Shown in pieces: positions 34,577 to 43,700 of a DNA stretch of 57,709 nt. A program made the position numbers and the translations under genes. Source of the DNA: Sphingobium sp. WTD-1 (GTDB taxonomy: Bacteria; Pseudomonadota; Alphaproteobacteria; Sphingomonadales; Sphingomonadaceae); contig NZ_CP119130.1 of the NCBI RefSeq assembly GCF_030128825.1, positions 1-57,709 of the forward strand, given 5' to 3'. Under the pieces are notes generated by a model that saw nothing but the letters and a program-made list of their open reading frames with translations, searched no databases and was not told the DNA's origin. The first letter of the stretch is position 1; every line of letters begins with the position of its first letter.

Positions 34577-37264
34577 TCAAATTACGTATTTGTCCCAGCT
34601 CGCATAATGTTCGGGGCTGCGCTTGCCGCGCGGCAGGCTGAGCCCGATGAGCGCGATTCCCACGACCACCGACACGATCGCCCCAAGGGGGCCGGCCCCT
34701 GTCAGCAGGAACGGGGCAGCGACGAGCCATGCCCCGAACGCGACATTGATGAAGCGCAGCGCGCGAGCGACCTCCGCGGTGGCGATGATCGCCACGGTGA
34801 TGACCAGCGCGCCGACGACATGGTCGCTGTTCGCCATCTCGCCTTCGTTCCCCAGGATCACCCGCGTCAGCATCAGGAAGGCGCCGAGCACGATACTGGC
34901 CGCCAGCGTCCACGGCAGCGTCAGCCCGCGCTTCGCATCCGCCCAGAAGGTAGAAGGCGAGGCCATCACGTCGGATGCGTCCTCGGCCCCCGCCTCGACC
35001 GCGTCGCCCTGGAAGAAGGTGCGGATCAGCGGCTTGCCGCGGCGCTTCGCCCAGGCGAGGAACTGGCCCATGGCAATGACCTCGTCCAATGCGAACGGGA
35101 TCATGATCAGCATGGCGAGCGCGGCGATCAGCGCCAGCGTGCTCCACGTGCCGATGACGATCGGCTGGCTGATGATGAAATAGATGCTGACGACGCCGAG
35201 CGGAATGACGAGAATGCCGAAGAAGGTCACCATCCACGGCATGGTCCGCCAGCGGTCGCGGGTGCCCATCACCGCCATAAGAATTTCGAGCACGTAGCTG
35301 ACTGTACCAAGACCGCCGTCGGGGATCGGCCAAGCCTTCGACATGTCGGATGTAATGATCTCCTCGGTCCCATTACGCGGGTCGGCCAGCGATCCAGCAA
35401 AGAACGGCTCCCACACAGTATCGATGTGGCCTAACTGGTAGGCCGTCAGGATACGCGAGGTCAGAAGCCCAATCAGCGCCATGGCGACGATCGGCAGCCG
35501 CTGCGCGTCCGTCGATGGCGAATAGGTCCAGCCAGGCGGGATGTTCTTGGGGTCCATCATGCCCGCCATGCTCATGCCCGGCATCATGGGGACCAGCACC
35601 GACAACGCGATCACGGCCGAGCCGATGAGCAGGTTGTTGTTGTACTGCGCGGCGCTCGGGCTCCAGAAGATCAGCGGCGCGAAGAACAGCCAGATGCCGA
35701 TGAACGCGACAGCCCACTGCGCCCATGTCTTGGTGCGCGGGGCGAGCGACAGCGCGCCGAACAGCGCGATGGCGAGCCCGCTGACGACATCGCTGATAGC
35801 CAGTGCGCTGGCCCGCCATTCGATCGAAGGCAGCCCGCGATCGACGGTTACGAAACGCGCGGCTTCGCCGACGCTCTGCGTGGTCATGGAATCATAGATG
35901 AGCGGGCTGGAGGCGAGCCACAGACCGAGACCGATGTTGGCGTAAAGCGCCCAGCGTGCACGGCGCTCATCGCGGTCCATCAAGGCCATGTGATCGCCGT
36001 GCCCGCCGTGGTCCGACATGGCCGCGACCGCGGCGCCGGACCCGTGCCCCATCGCCGCGTGGTCCATTTTGCTGTGATCCATCCCGCCGTGATCTATGCC
36101 GCCCGTTCCGGCGGCCGCTGCGGGCTGGTGGTGGCCAGACCCCGCAAGCTCGGCCTCTGGCTCTTCATCCCACGCGACCAGGTTCTCGTTGAGCTTGTTG
36201 TTCCGGTACCAGGCCCGCGGATGCCGCTTGAGCGCAGCGACGATCGCCGGGAGCGTGTCGCGAAGGCTGTGCTTCGGTTCCCACCCGAGCAGCGACCGTG
36301 CGCGCGAGATGTCGAGGATATAGTGGTCGTTGCTGCTGTCGATCATCCAGGGCTGGATAAAGTCGTCGCTGCCGAGCGCTTCGTTCTGCAGGATGATCCC
36401 GGCCTTCGCGAGCGGCTGCGGGATGCGGATCGTCTTCCAGCCCTCGCCGTGGAGCGCCTCCCCGACGATGTCCTGGATCTCGGCATAGCCGGGCGGGTCG
36501 GGTTCGCCGACGAGCAGCGGCAGTTCTGACGGCAAGTCGTGCCGCCGATCGACGAGGCGCACCACGGCGTCGGCCAAGTCCTCGCGGTGCACCGATGACT
36601 GTGCCGCGCACAGCATGCCGGGATAGAAATGCGAGATCAGGCGGTGCTCGTAGATCTGCGATATCTGCTGCGCGAGAAACGCCGAGCGCCCGTCGTCGTC
36701 GTAAACTCCTGCGGCGCGGAGGAAGACGACGGGGATGTTCCCGTGGCGCTCATGCAGCAATGCCTCGGTGTCGACCTTGGACTGCGGATACGCCCAGGAC
36801 GCACCGATTGGCGACTCCTCGCTGATGCGCTCCTCCGGAGTGGCGGTCGGCTTATGGACCAGCATCGTGCTGGCGAAGACGAATTGCTCGACCTCGAACG
36901 ATTGCAGCCCGTCAATCAGCCGGCGGGTGCCCTGGACTGTCACCTTGTCATAGAGCGGGTTAGGCTTGCCGGTTATGTCGTAATAAGCGGCGAGGTGGAT
37001 AACCGACGCGATGCGGGCGCCGTATCGTGCGCGCACCTCCTCGAGCGCGGCGCGGACCGCCTCGTCGGACCCGAGATCGATGGCGACCGCGGCCGCAGGA
37101 GGCGGCGGGTCCGGAGGACCGGCACGATCGAGTCCGACGACCGTGTAGCGTTCGCCGAGCCGGGCAATGAGCGCGGCGGCTATGAAACCGCTCGCACCCG
37201 TGATGAGGACGATCTCAGGAGCACCCTTGCCGCTCCCGGGCTCGCTGCGTTCGACGTCGGTCAT
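34577..37264 (-). CDS. Three-domain fusion: NAD-dependent epimerase, SPW repeats, VKOR-like domain
   Basis: 895 residues. (1) About 15-345: extended short-chain dehydrogenase/epimerase with LITGASGFIAAALIARLG and the YPQSK active-site pair. (2) About 370-405: a Met/His-rich linker (GGMDHSKMDHAAMGHG) likely to bind copper. (3) About 425-560: SPW-repeat helices (LWLASSPLIY, GIWLFFAPLIFWSP). (4) About 590-750: a vitamin K epoxide reductase-like membrane domain (DTVWEPFFAGS, WRTMPWMVTFFGILVIPLG). (5) A further SPW-like helix set to the end. In the VKOR part the segment near 705 reads GTWSTLALI, where relatives carry a CxxC, so disulfide chemistry is probably lost. The role in the copper island is unknown. 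Confidence 0.75.
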   Translation of the reverse strand: MTDVERSEPGSGKGAPEIVLITGASGFIAAALIARLGERYTVVGLDRAGPPDPPPPAAAVAIDLGSDEAVRAALEEVRARYGARIASVIHLAAYYDITGKPNPLYDKVTVQGTRRLIDGLQSFEVEQFVFASTMLVHKPTATPEERISEESPIGASWAYPQSKVDTEALLHERHGNIPVVFLRAAGVYDDDGRSAFLAQQISQIYEHRLISHFYPGMLCAAQSSVHREDLADAVVRLVDRRHDLPSELPLLVGEPDPPGYAEIQDIVGEALHGEGWKTIRIPQPLAKAGIILQNEALGSDDFIQPWMIDSSNDHYILDISRARSLLGWEPKHSLRDTLPAIVAALKRHPRAWYRNNKLNENLVAWDEEPEAELAGSGHHQPAAAAGTGGIDHGGMDHSKMDHAAMGHGSGAAVAAMSDHGGHGDHMALMDRDERRARWALYANIGLGLWLASSPLIYDSMTTQSVGEAARFVTVDRGLPSIEWRASALAISDVVSGLAIALFGALSLAPRTKTWAQWAVAFIGIWLFFAPLIFWSPSAAQYNNNLLIGSAVIALSVLVPMMPGMSMAGMMDPKNIPPGWTYSPSTDAQRLPIVAMALIGLLTSRILTAYQLGHIDTVWEPFFAGSLADPRNGTEEIITSDMSKAWPIPDGGLGTVSYVLEILMAVMGTRDRWRTMPWMVTFFGILVIPLGVVSIYFIISQPIVIGTWSTLALIAALAMLIMIPFALDEVIAMGQFLAWAKRRGKPLIRTFFQGDAVEAGAEDASDVMASPSTFWADAKRGLTLPWTLAASIVLGAFLMLTRVILGNEGEMANSDHVVGALVITVAIIATAEVARALRFINVAFGAWLVAAPFLLTGAGPLGAIVSVVVGIALIGLSLPRGKRSPEHYASWDKYVI

Positions 37265-37328
37265 GACTCTGCCACCCTCGTTCGTTCACCTTTGAATACA
37301 TCAACAGACCCAGCAGAGCTAACCTCAC

Positions 37329-38255
37329 CTACATGCCCGATGCGGGCGGTGCGAGGGTGCCGAGCCATGCTACGAGCGCCAAGATACCAATCACGCAGGT
37401 TGTCTCGACCGCCAGGCTGACCCGCAGCGTCATAAGCGCTCCGTCATGATCGTTCATGGCAATCGAGCGTTCGAAGGCCGGCGTGAGGCGGAACCGATTA
37501 AGCGACGCGAGTCCCAGCATCGCTGCGAACAAGACCAGCTTGGCGAGCAGCAGCAAGCCGTAGAGCGTCGTGCCCAAGGCCGTGAAATTGGCTGGGCCCA
37601 CGAGCAGCCAGCTGTTGATCAAGCCGGTGATCACTAAAATGGCAACCACGAGCGTGCCCACCGCCCCGAAGCCGTGCAGCGCCCGATGGGTAAGCTGAAG
37701 GTGCGCGGCATCGATCGCCTCGGCGCGGCGCATCATCAGGAGAAGCAATCCGAACAGTGCGCCAACCCATATACCGCCTGCGAGGAGATGGAGAATGTCC
37801 GCGCCCAGGTGAAGCCATCCGGTGCTTCCCTCGTCCATGGCACCGTGCCCGTTCCACGCGAGTGTCGCCAACGCCGTAGCGGCGGCAATCATGGCCATCG
37901 CCAGCCATGATGCTCTGCCTCGCGCCAGTAGGACCGCGCCCCCGGCAATGACCAGCGCTACCATGCGCACCTTCCAGGCGGAGCCAACCGGTGGCCCTCC
38001 GAGCAAGGCAGCCACCGCGGCCTCGTCGACCGGCCAGAATGGAGATCCGGCCATCGACGAGGCCATGAGGATCAGGCCAGCGGCTGAAAGCAGCAACCCG
38101 AGCACAGCACTTCCCGAAAGCCAAGGCCGCAGAGCGATTGCATCCTCGCGCTCGCCGAGCCGAAGGCCATAGAGGCTGAACGCCGACAGGCCGAACAGCA
38201 CCGCCAGGACGAGGTATAACGCCAAGCGGATGGCGACGGTCGGCCAGTCAATCAT
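37329..38255 (-). CDS. copD: Copper resistance membrane protein CopD
   Basis: 308 residues with about eight hydrophobic segments. The CopD core is visible (WLHLGADILHLLAGGIWVGAL, then RALHGFGAVGTLVVAILVI and FTALGTTLYGLLLLAKLVLF). Membrane His residues (HLGADILHLLAGG) are likely copper ligands. CopD works with periplasmic CopC to move copper across the inner membrane. Its start lies 4 bp after the copC stop, so copC-copD is one operon. Confidence 0.9.
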   Translation of the reverse strand: MIDWPTVAIRLALYLVLAVLFGLSAFSLYGLRLGEREDAIALRPWLSGSAVLGLLLSAAGLILMASSMAGSPFWPVDEAAVAALLGGPPVGSAWKVRMVALVIAGGAVLLARGRASWLAMAMIAAATALATLAWNGHGAMDEGSTGWLHLGADILHLLAGGIWVGALFGLLLLMMRRAEAIDAAHLQLTHRALHGFGAVGTLVVAILVITGLINSWLLVGPANFTALGTTLYGLLLLAKLVLFAAMLGLASLNRFRLTPAFERSIAMNDHDGALMTLRVSLAVETTCVIGILALVAWLGTLAPPASGM

Positions 38256-38259
38256 CCGC

Positions 38260-38628
38260 TCACTTCACCGTGAAGGTGTAGCTGCCAGTGATTTTGTGCG
38301 TGTCGCCGGAAACGACCTGCCAGTCGACGTTGTAACGCCCACGCGGGAGACGCTGCTTCGGGATGATCGTGAGCGTACGCCCGTCGGAGCCGACCGCGGC
38401 GCTGCTCGGCATCTTCATGGCCGCCATGCCAGGCATCGCGGCCATGATCAGTTCGGCCTTGGAGAAAGCAGGCACGAGTTTCTCGCTGAACTGGAGGCTG
38501 ATCTTCTCCGGGGTCGCGACCGCCGCGTTGGCGGCGGGGCTGGCGGACACCAGCTTCGGGTGCGCGTTTGCCACGCCGCCTGCGAAGAACAAGGCGGCGG
38601 CAGCAGTCGTGATGAACAAGCGACGCAT
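38260..38628 (-). CDS. copC: Periplasmic copper-binding protein CopC
   Basis: 122 residues from ATG 38628 (GGAGA upstream). The signal peptide ends VANA, so the mature protein starts with His (HPKLVSASPAANAAV), the N-terminal copper ligand of CopC. A Met-rich loop (LIMAAMPGMAAMKMPSS) and the C-terminal VDWQVVSGDTHKITGSYTF, with the second His ligand, follow. It binds and delivers copper in the periplasm. An alternative ATG lies 15 bases upstream. Confidence 0.92.
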   Translation of the reverse strand: MRRLFITTAAAALFFAGGVANAHPKLVSASPAANAAVATPEKISLQFSEKLVPAFSKAELIMAAMPGMAAMKMPSSAAVGSDGRTLTIIPKQRLPRGRYNVDWQVVSGDTHKITGSYTFTVK

Positions 38629-38823
38629 GCGGGTAATCTCCATTTCCGTTGAGTTCACCTGTATTACGCAGCAGGACGGGTCACCCCTCACGATCTTTTT
38701 TCGTGCCGCCGCACCCTCTTGATGAGGGGGAAGCGGCATCGGCACGTATTCACAAGGGAGTACAAAGCGCTTTCTACCTGCGCCTACCGCCCGAATGAGT
38801 AGGGCCGCGGGCCCGCCGGGCGC

Positions 38824-39834
38824 ATGCGCGGGGTAATGATGAGGTTGCGGTTGACCAATCAAGGCTGGACTGGCGATCCCGAGGAGGTCATCGACTGTCT
38901 GATTGTGGGCGGCGGTCCCGCTGGCCTCACGACCGCGATCTATCTTTCCCGCTTTCTCAGGAGCTGCGTCGTTTACGACGCGGCGGCGGGGCGCGCCGCC
39001 TCCATCCCGCGCTCGCACAACCTCCCAGGATTTCCCGGCGGCATTTCCGGCGTCACGTTTCTTGCGCGCCTGCAGGCTCAGCTGCATGAATATGGCGGTA
39101 CGGTCCAGAGCGGTGAGATCGACGCGATCGTCGCATCAGGCGATCACTTCTCGGCAAGTTGCGGACCGAACGTCCTGTACGCGCGGACCGTCGTGCTCGC
39201 GACGGGTGTCGTCAATCGACGTCCCGAGATGCCCGATGCGATGCATGACATCGGCGTCGCGCGTGGCCTTCTCCGCTACTGCCCGATTTGCGATGGTTAT
39301 GAGGCTCGGCGGATGAGCGTGGCGGTGCTCGGCTGCGACCGCCATGGCGCTGAAGAAGCCGAATTCCTGCGCGCTTATGGTGCCAAGGTCACGCTTCTCG
39401 CCGAACGGTCGCTCGACCTCGCACCGACCGAATTTGCCAGGCTGACCCAGCAGGGCGTCGATGTCGCGCCCTCGCCTGTCGAGCAGCTGCGTCTTGGCGA
39501 TTGTGTCGAGGTTCGATTGGCCAATGGCCTGGAGCTACAATTCGACACGCTTTACCCTGCGCTCGGCTCATCGCCTCGAACAGGGCTTGCCACTTCGCTG
39601 GGCGCGAAGCTCGCGGCAACGGGATGCGTGCTGACCGACGCCCACCAACAAACCTCGGTTGCCGGCCTCTACGCGGTTGGTGACGTTGTGGAAGGGCTCG
39701 ATCAGATCAGCGTCGCGACCGGACAAGCAGCGGTCGCTGCGACCGCAATCCATAACCTGTTGCGCGACCGCGACAGCGGATTGGCATCCGCCATGGCCGG
39801 GCTGTGGCCGGCTCAGGGCCTACCGCCGACCTAG
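38824..39834 (+). CDS. FAD-dependent thioredoxin-reductase-like oxidoreductase
   Basis: 336 residues. FAD-binding CLIVGGGPAGLTTAIYLSRF lies near residue 26, and a redox pair CPICDGYEARRMSVAVLG lies near 157 and runs into the second dinucleotide-binding site. The C-terminal FAD motif TSVAGLYAVGDVVEGLDQIS completes the fold. It could reduce a thiol partner or act in metal stress; sequence does not tell which. The first 20 residues before VIDCLIVGG are extra, and a start at ATG 38839 or 38842 is also possible. It is divergent from copC. Confidence 0.85.
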   Translation: MRGVMMRLRLTNQGWTGDPEEVIDCLIVGGGPAGLTTAIYLSRFLRSCVVYDAAAGRAASIPRSHNLPGFPGGISGVTFLARLQAQLHEYGGTVQSGEIDAIVASGDHFSASCGPNVLYARTVVLATGVVNRRPEMPDAMHDIGVARGLLRYCPICDGYEARRMSVAVLGCDRHGAEEAEFLRAYGAKVTLLAERSLDLAPTEFARLTQQGVDVAPSPVEQLRLGDCVEVRLANGLELQFDTLYPALGSSPRTGLATSLGAKLAATGCVLTDAHQQTSVAGLYAVGDVVEGLDQISVATGQAAVAATAIHNLLRDRDSGLASAMAGLWPAQGLPPT

Positions 39835-39859
39835 GGTGAGCCATTGGCAGTGCAACGAG

Positions 39860-39983
39860 TGAAAGCCCTAAACCGGAGCGCTGATTCGTACCACACGGCG
39901 ATCGGCGACACGGCCCTTCTCGGTTCGATGATCCCGCACCACGATGGTGCGCGCGCGCAGGCGGCGTGGCCGTCGAAACTGTG
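39860..39983 (+). pseudogene. Relic of a DUF305-type protein
   Basis: The frame reads ADSYHTAIGDTALLGSMIPH followed by HDGARAQAAW, resembling the metal-binding core of DUF305 proteins (an intact one is at 41994). There is no proper start, and the frame ends at a short GC-rich palindrome. It may be a chance likeness in part. Confidence 0.4.
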
Positions 39984-39987
39984 CGCT

Positions 39988-40005
39988 ACCCCCGGCGCCG
40001 GGGGT
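39988..40005. repeat. Perfect 18-bp palindrome ACCCCCGGCGCCGGGGGT
   Basis: Located 150 bp after the oxidoreductase stop and about 110 bp before the Csp gene. It could end transcription of the former. No T-run follows beyond TTAAT. Confidence 0.5.
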
Positions 40006-40114
40006 TAATCGATACGCCAAAGCGGCTGAACGGTCCGACGCAAAGGCCGGAACATTTCAGGTTCGTACCTCTTACTTAGACAGGGGGTGACCGCTACCTG
40101 AACAGGAGAGAACC

Positions 40115-40519
40115 ATGCACCACATGCAAGAGATGATCGCCACGCATCCGGACGTGAAGGGAAACACGAACGACGCACTGATCCGCTGTATTGAGGAGTG
40201 CTACTCATGTGCTCAGATCTGCACGTCGTGCGCTGATGCCTGTCTGGCGGAAGAGATGGTCGCGCAGCTTCGCCAGTGCATTCGTCTGAACCTCGACTGC
40301 GCCGACATCTGCCTGGCGGCAGGTTCTCTCGGCACCCGCCGCACCGGCAGCAATGAGCAAGCGCTGGTCGCGGCTCTTCAAGCCTGCGCCATCGCCTGCG
40401 GGCTGTGCGCGGAGGAATGCGAGAAGCATGCGAGCACGCACGAGCATTGCCGCATCTGCGCTGAACACTGCCATCGCTGCGAGCAGGCCTGCAGCGAAGC
40501 AGTTCAGTCGATCCGCTGA
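40115..40519 (+). CDS. Four-helix copper-storage protein (Csp, DUF326)
   Basis: 134 residues with 19 or so cysteines in regular CxxxC spacing (CIEECYSCAQICTSCADAC, CIRLNLDCADIC, CAIACGLCAEECEKH, CRICAEHCHRCEQAC). This is the signature of Csp four-helix bundles that store many Cu(I) ions inside the helix core. There is no signal peptide, so it is cytosolic (Csp3-like). A good AGGAGAG ribosome site stands upstream of ATG 40115. It fits the surrounding copper genes. Confidence 0.9.
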   Translation: MHHMQEMIATHPDVKGNTNDALIRCIEECYSCAQICTSCADACLAEEMVAQLRQCIRLNLDCADICLAAGSLGTRRTGSNEQALVAALQACAIACGLCAEECEKHASTHEHCRICAEHCHRCEQACSEAVQSIR

Positions 40520-40528
40520 TCAGTCAAA

Positions 40529-40555
40529 GGGCGCGTCCTCGGTGAAGACGCGCCC
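40529..40555. terminator. Hairpin between converging genes
   Basis: GGGCGCGTC (40529-40537) and GACGCGCCC (40547-40555) pair perfectly around a 9-base loop just after the Csp stop. There is no T-run, but its position between two converging genes suits a terminator. Confidence 0.6.
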
Positions 40556-40607
40556 TCGGCCGTGCCTGTTCAGAAAACGACCGCTTTATGCGCACAGCCG
40601 GACCGGT

Positions 40608-41327
40608 TCAGAATGCCAAGTGGTATATTCCGCCGTGCATGAAGGTTCCGCCAAGGAATCCCTGGATGGAGATAGCGAGCGTCATCAGGCCAAGCACCAC
40701 CCAGTACAACGTCCGCGACCGCTCGGGAACCTTACGGTGGCGCGCTGGCATCCAAGCCAGCGCGACGCCGAAGACCGCGATCAAGGTCCCGAGCCAGCGA
40801 TGCGTCATCAGGATCGGGTTGCGATCGGTCAGGTAGAACCCGCCCGCGAACCAACCCAGAAACGCCGCCGCGATCGCGCCTAGCGCGCCGACTACCAACA
40901 TGATGTGGGCGACATGCTGATAGTCGCGGTTGCGGCGCCACAACCCGAACAGCTCCACCCCGAACGCACCGATGAACAGTGCGATGGGAAAATGAATGAC
41001 CATGGTGTGCAGCCGGCCCAGCCAGCTCACAAGCCGTTCACCGAAACTCTTGTTCTTGTTGGCGGTCTCCTCGTGCATGCCGCCCATGTCCATGTCGTCG
41101 CCGGCGATGTCGCGGCCGCCCATGTTCATGTCCACGGTCGACATAGAGCCCATGCCCATGTGGCCGTCGCCAGCGTCTGCTCCATCCTTTTTCTGAGTCT
41201 CGACTGCGCTGTTAGCACCTGGCCCGGCCCCGAGCGCATCGTGATCTTCATGCGCCGCTGCCGATGTGCTTACTGACATTGCAACCGCAAGGAGCAAAGC
41301 GAAGGCTCCGCTTCGTTTACCGCGCAT
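40608..41327 (-). CDS. Membrane protein with DUF2231 domain and Met-rich periplasmic loop
   Basis: 239 residues from ATG 41327 (AAGGGG upstream). A signal-like first helix is followed by a His/Met-rich segment (DGHMGMGSMSTVDMNMGG, DDMDMGGMHEE), likely to bind copper, then four membrane helices (TMVIHFPIALFIGAFGVELF, VGALGAIAAAFLGWFAGGFY). The family is frequent in copper-resistance clusters; the role is unproven, perhaps copper or haem handling. A remnant of a second copy lies at 31848-31950. Confidence 0.75.
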   Translation of the reverse strand: MRGKRSGAFALLLAVAMSVSTSAAAHEDHDALGAGPGANSAVETQKKDGADAGDGHMGMGSMSTVDMNMGGRDIAGDDMDMGGMHEETANKNKSFGERLVSWLGRLHTMVIHFPIALFIGAFGVELFGLWRRNRDYQHVAHIMLVVGALGAIAAAFLGWFAGGFYLTDRNPILMTHRWLGTLIAVFGVALAWMPARHRKVPERSRTLYWVVLGLMTLAISIQGFLGGTFMHGGIYHLAF

Positions 41328-41485
41328 CACCCAACCCCTTGTTTCGTGTTCATCAATGCCCGTTTGCCTCACCCGGCCAAATCCTTTCGTGAAACCCATC
41401 GCCCGCTCTTCAAGACGAACTGGGCCGTGGAGCTACACCAGCTGCGGCGACCGCGTCTGCCGCCCCAGCCTGAAAAAACCGCCGA

Positions 41486-41935
41486 TCAGCTGCCGTGGCG
41501 CGCGAACAGGCGGCGCCCGCCGGGACCGAAGGCGACCACGTCATAGGCCTGCGTCTTGACGCCCGGCACTTCCATTCCCGGCGAGCCGAGCGGCATACCG
41601 CCGACCGCGAGGCCTCGCACACCCTTGGGCCGGGTCGCGAGAGCCCGCTTCATATCGGCAATCGGCACGTGGCCCTCGAAAGCCATGCCATCGGCGATTG
41701 CTGTGTGGCAGGACGAGACGTCCGCAGGGACCCCCGCGCGCTTCTGCAGCGCCGGGCGATTGGAATCATCGACGACGCGCACCTGGCGCCCGAGCTGCCG
41801 CTGCACCTGCGCTGCCCACTTGGCGCAACAGCCGCAGCCGGGATCGCGGTGCATAACGATCGGGGTGGCCGCGCTGACGGCAACCGGAACCAACAAGGCT
41901 GCGGCAGTAAGCGCGGATCGTAAAGCTGTCTTCAT
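41486..41935 (-). CDS. DUF411 metal-binding protein
   Basis: 149 residues. A signal peptide (LTAAALLVPVAVSA) is followed by the DUF411 signature VMHRDPGCGCCAKWAAQVQ, with a Cys cluster for metal, and SSCHTAIADGMAFEGHVPIAD with a second Cys/His pair. Such proteins accompany copper-resistance genes in many bacteria and probably act as periplasmic copper chaperones. Confidence 0.88.
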   Translation of the reverse strand: MKTALRSALTAAALLVPVAVSAATPIVMHRDPGCGCCAKWAAQVQRQLGRQVRVVDDSNRPALQKRAGVPADVSSCHTAIADGMAFEGHVPIADMKRALATRPKGVRGLAVGGMPLGSPGMEVPGVKTQAYDVVAFGPGGRRLFARHGS

Positions 41936-41953
41936 GGAAAAACTCCTTGGTCA

Positions 41954-41984
41954 TTCCTCCCGCCCCCTCGTGGGGCGGGAGGAA
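41954..41984. promoter_or_regulatory. Perfect 13-bp hairpin between DUF305 and DUF411 genes
   Basis: TTCCTCCCGCCCC (41954-41966) and its complement (41972-41984) around CTCGT. In a same-strand operon this can lower read-through or shield upstream mRNA. Confidence 0.65.
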
Positions 41985-41993
41985 CGAAGATTA

Positions 41994-42377
41994 TCACTGA
42001 GGTCGCTTGCTCATCGACCGGAGCATCGCCTGGAGTTCACCGATGCTCTTGTTTTGCTCGGCAATAGACTTCTGAGCCATTTGCCGGGTCTTCGCATCGG
42101 GCGCCTCGCGGAGAACGATCTGCGACATGGCAATCGCACCGCGGTGATGCTCGATCATCTTGCGGGCCCACGTCTCATTTGCATTGGCGCCTTTGGCCCT
42201 CATCATCTTCTCGTGCATCGCCATCTCGGCGGGCATGAAGGGCGTGTTCATGCCAGGCATGTTGTCGTGGTTCATGCCCTGCATTTTCGAGTGGTCCATG
42301 CCTTGCATCTGCTGCTGAGCCAAAGCCGGGCTCGCTGCCATCGCCGCCAGAGCCAGAGCTGTAAGTGTCTTAAACAT
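41994..42377 (-). CDS. DUF305 (CopM-like) periplasmic protein
   Basis: 127 residues from ATG 42377. Signal peptide (LTALALAAMAASPALA), then a Met/His-rich stretch (MQGMDHSKMQGMNHDNMPGM) and the ferritin-like DUF305 core ARKMIEHHRGAIAMSQIVL with His and Met metal ligands. CopM-type members bind copper in the periplasm. It starts 49 bp after the copB stop and is likely in the same operon. Confidence 0.85.
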   Translation of the reverse strand: MFKTLTALALAAMAASPALAQQQMQGMDHSKMQGMNHDNMPGMNTPFMPAEMAMHEKMMRAKGANANETWARKMIEHHRGAIAMSQIVLREAPDAKTRQMAQKSIAEQNKSIGELQAMLRSMSKRPQ

Positions 42378-42425
42378 TGCCTGCTCCTTCTTGGACTTAG
42401 TCAACGCAACAAAGCCCAATCGGCC

Positions 42426-43700
42426 TCAAAACCATGTGCGAATGCCCAGAACAAGGCTGGTCGATGACGCATCCTCGCCGTCCTCGCGTGCAAAACGAGC
42501 AGAGCGGCCCACTCTGCGCTCGTATGAAACACCGATATAAGGGGCAAACTCGCGCTTCACCTCGTAGCGCAGCCGCAAGCCAAGCTCGAGGTCCGACAAG
42601 CCCGAGCCGATCCGGTCTTCCGGAACGTCTTGCGCCGCAAATTCCGCTTCGAGACGAGGCTGGAGGATCAGGCGCTGGGTGATACGCTGATCGTAATACC
42701 CTTCAACGCGGCCGAGCACGTCACCCTTGCTAGACAAGAACAGTGCGCCCTCCACATCGAAAAAGCCTGGGGCCAGGCTCTCGAACCCAACCGTAGCGTA
42801 GACACGGGAGGGGTTGGGCTTGAAGTCGTAACGAATCCCGGCCTGGAAGTCGGTGAAGGGTCCGATCGCCCGTGCATAGAGCGCCTGCAGCTCCGCCCTT
42901 TCCAGGCTTCTCCCAAAGTTCCCTTCGCCTTCGGTTTTAAGAACCAGGCGATTAATGTCGCCACCGTACCAGGCACCGCCATCCCATCGATAGGCGTCGC
43001 GACCGTCGCGGACCTGGTATTCGGCCAGATTAAATATGACCTGCGAGAAATTCTGCCCCCCGTGCATCTGCAGATGCTGCTGCGAATGCGCCATGGCGGC
43101 GGCAGAGTAGACTTGGTCCGCGGCCCGATCCGTCGGGATCGGCGGCGGCGGAGCGTTGCCGGCCGGCAGGTTGGTCCCGACCATCGTCATGCCGGTCGCC
43201 GAAGGAGGCATGCTTCCCATGTCATGACCCGCCATGCCTTGCATAGCGCCCGAACCATGGTCCATGCCCTGCATGGCACCTGGCTGGCCGGGGGCGGCAC
43301 CGCCGGAGGTATCTGGCATCGCCGACATGTCGTGCCCGGCACCAGGATTGGGGTTGGCTCCAGGCGTAGTCATGCCCGGCATGGCCGTCATGTCATGACC
43401 GGCGTGAGGATCGGCAACGACCGCTCCAGGGGCCGGCGGCTTGGCGGACCGACTTGCGGCGGGCCTGGCCGCCGATCCCGCCTTCGCGCGCGGTGTCGAC
43501 CTGGCGGCAGGCTTCGCGGACTCCTTGCGCGCGGCAGGCTTGGTTGCTGCGGGCTTCTTGGCGACAGGCTTTTTCGCCGCTGGCGTCTTTGGCGGCGGCA
43601 TCTTCATGCCGGGCATGTTGGAATGGTCCATCTGCGCGGCCACCGGACTTGCGAGGGCAAGTGCCGCGCCGCCAGCGATCAAGAGGAACTTAGGCTGCAT
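42426..43700 (-). CDS. copB: Copper resistance outer-membrane protein CopB
   Basis: 424 residues. A signal peptide is followed by a 170-residue low-complexity region: a Lys/Ala/Pro part (AAKKPVAKKPAATKPAARK) then Met/His/Gly motifs (GAMQGMDHGSGAMQGM) for copper binding. The C-terminal beta-barrel CopB domain (QQHLQMHGGQNFSQVIFNL, RYDFKPNPSRVYATVGFESL) ends in WF. Outer-membrane partner of CopA. Its start overlaps the copA end by 11 bases. Confidence 0.92.
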   Translation of the reverse strand: MQPKFLLIAGGAALALASPVAAQMDHSNMPGMKMPPPKTPAAKKPVAKKPAATKPAARKESAKPAARSTPRAKAGSAARPAASRSAKPPAPGAVVADPHAGHDMTAMPGMTTPGANPNPGAGHDMSAMPDTSGGAAPGQPGAMQGMDHGSGAMQGMAGHDMGSMPPSATGMTMVGTNLPAGNAPPPPIPTDRAADQVYSAAAMAHSQQHLQMHGGQNFSQVIFNLAEYQVRDGRDAYRWDGGAWYGGDINRLVLKTEGEGNFGRSLERAELQALYARAIGPFTDFQAGIRYDFKPNPSRVYATVGFESLAPGFFDVEGALFLSSKGDVLGRVEGYYDQRITQRLILQPRLEAEFAAQDVPEDRIGSGLSDLELGLRLRYEVKREFAPYIGVSYERRVGRSARFAREDGEDASSTSLVLGIRTWF

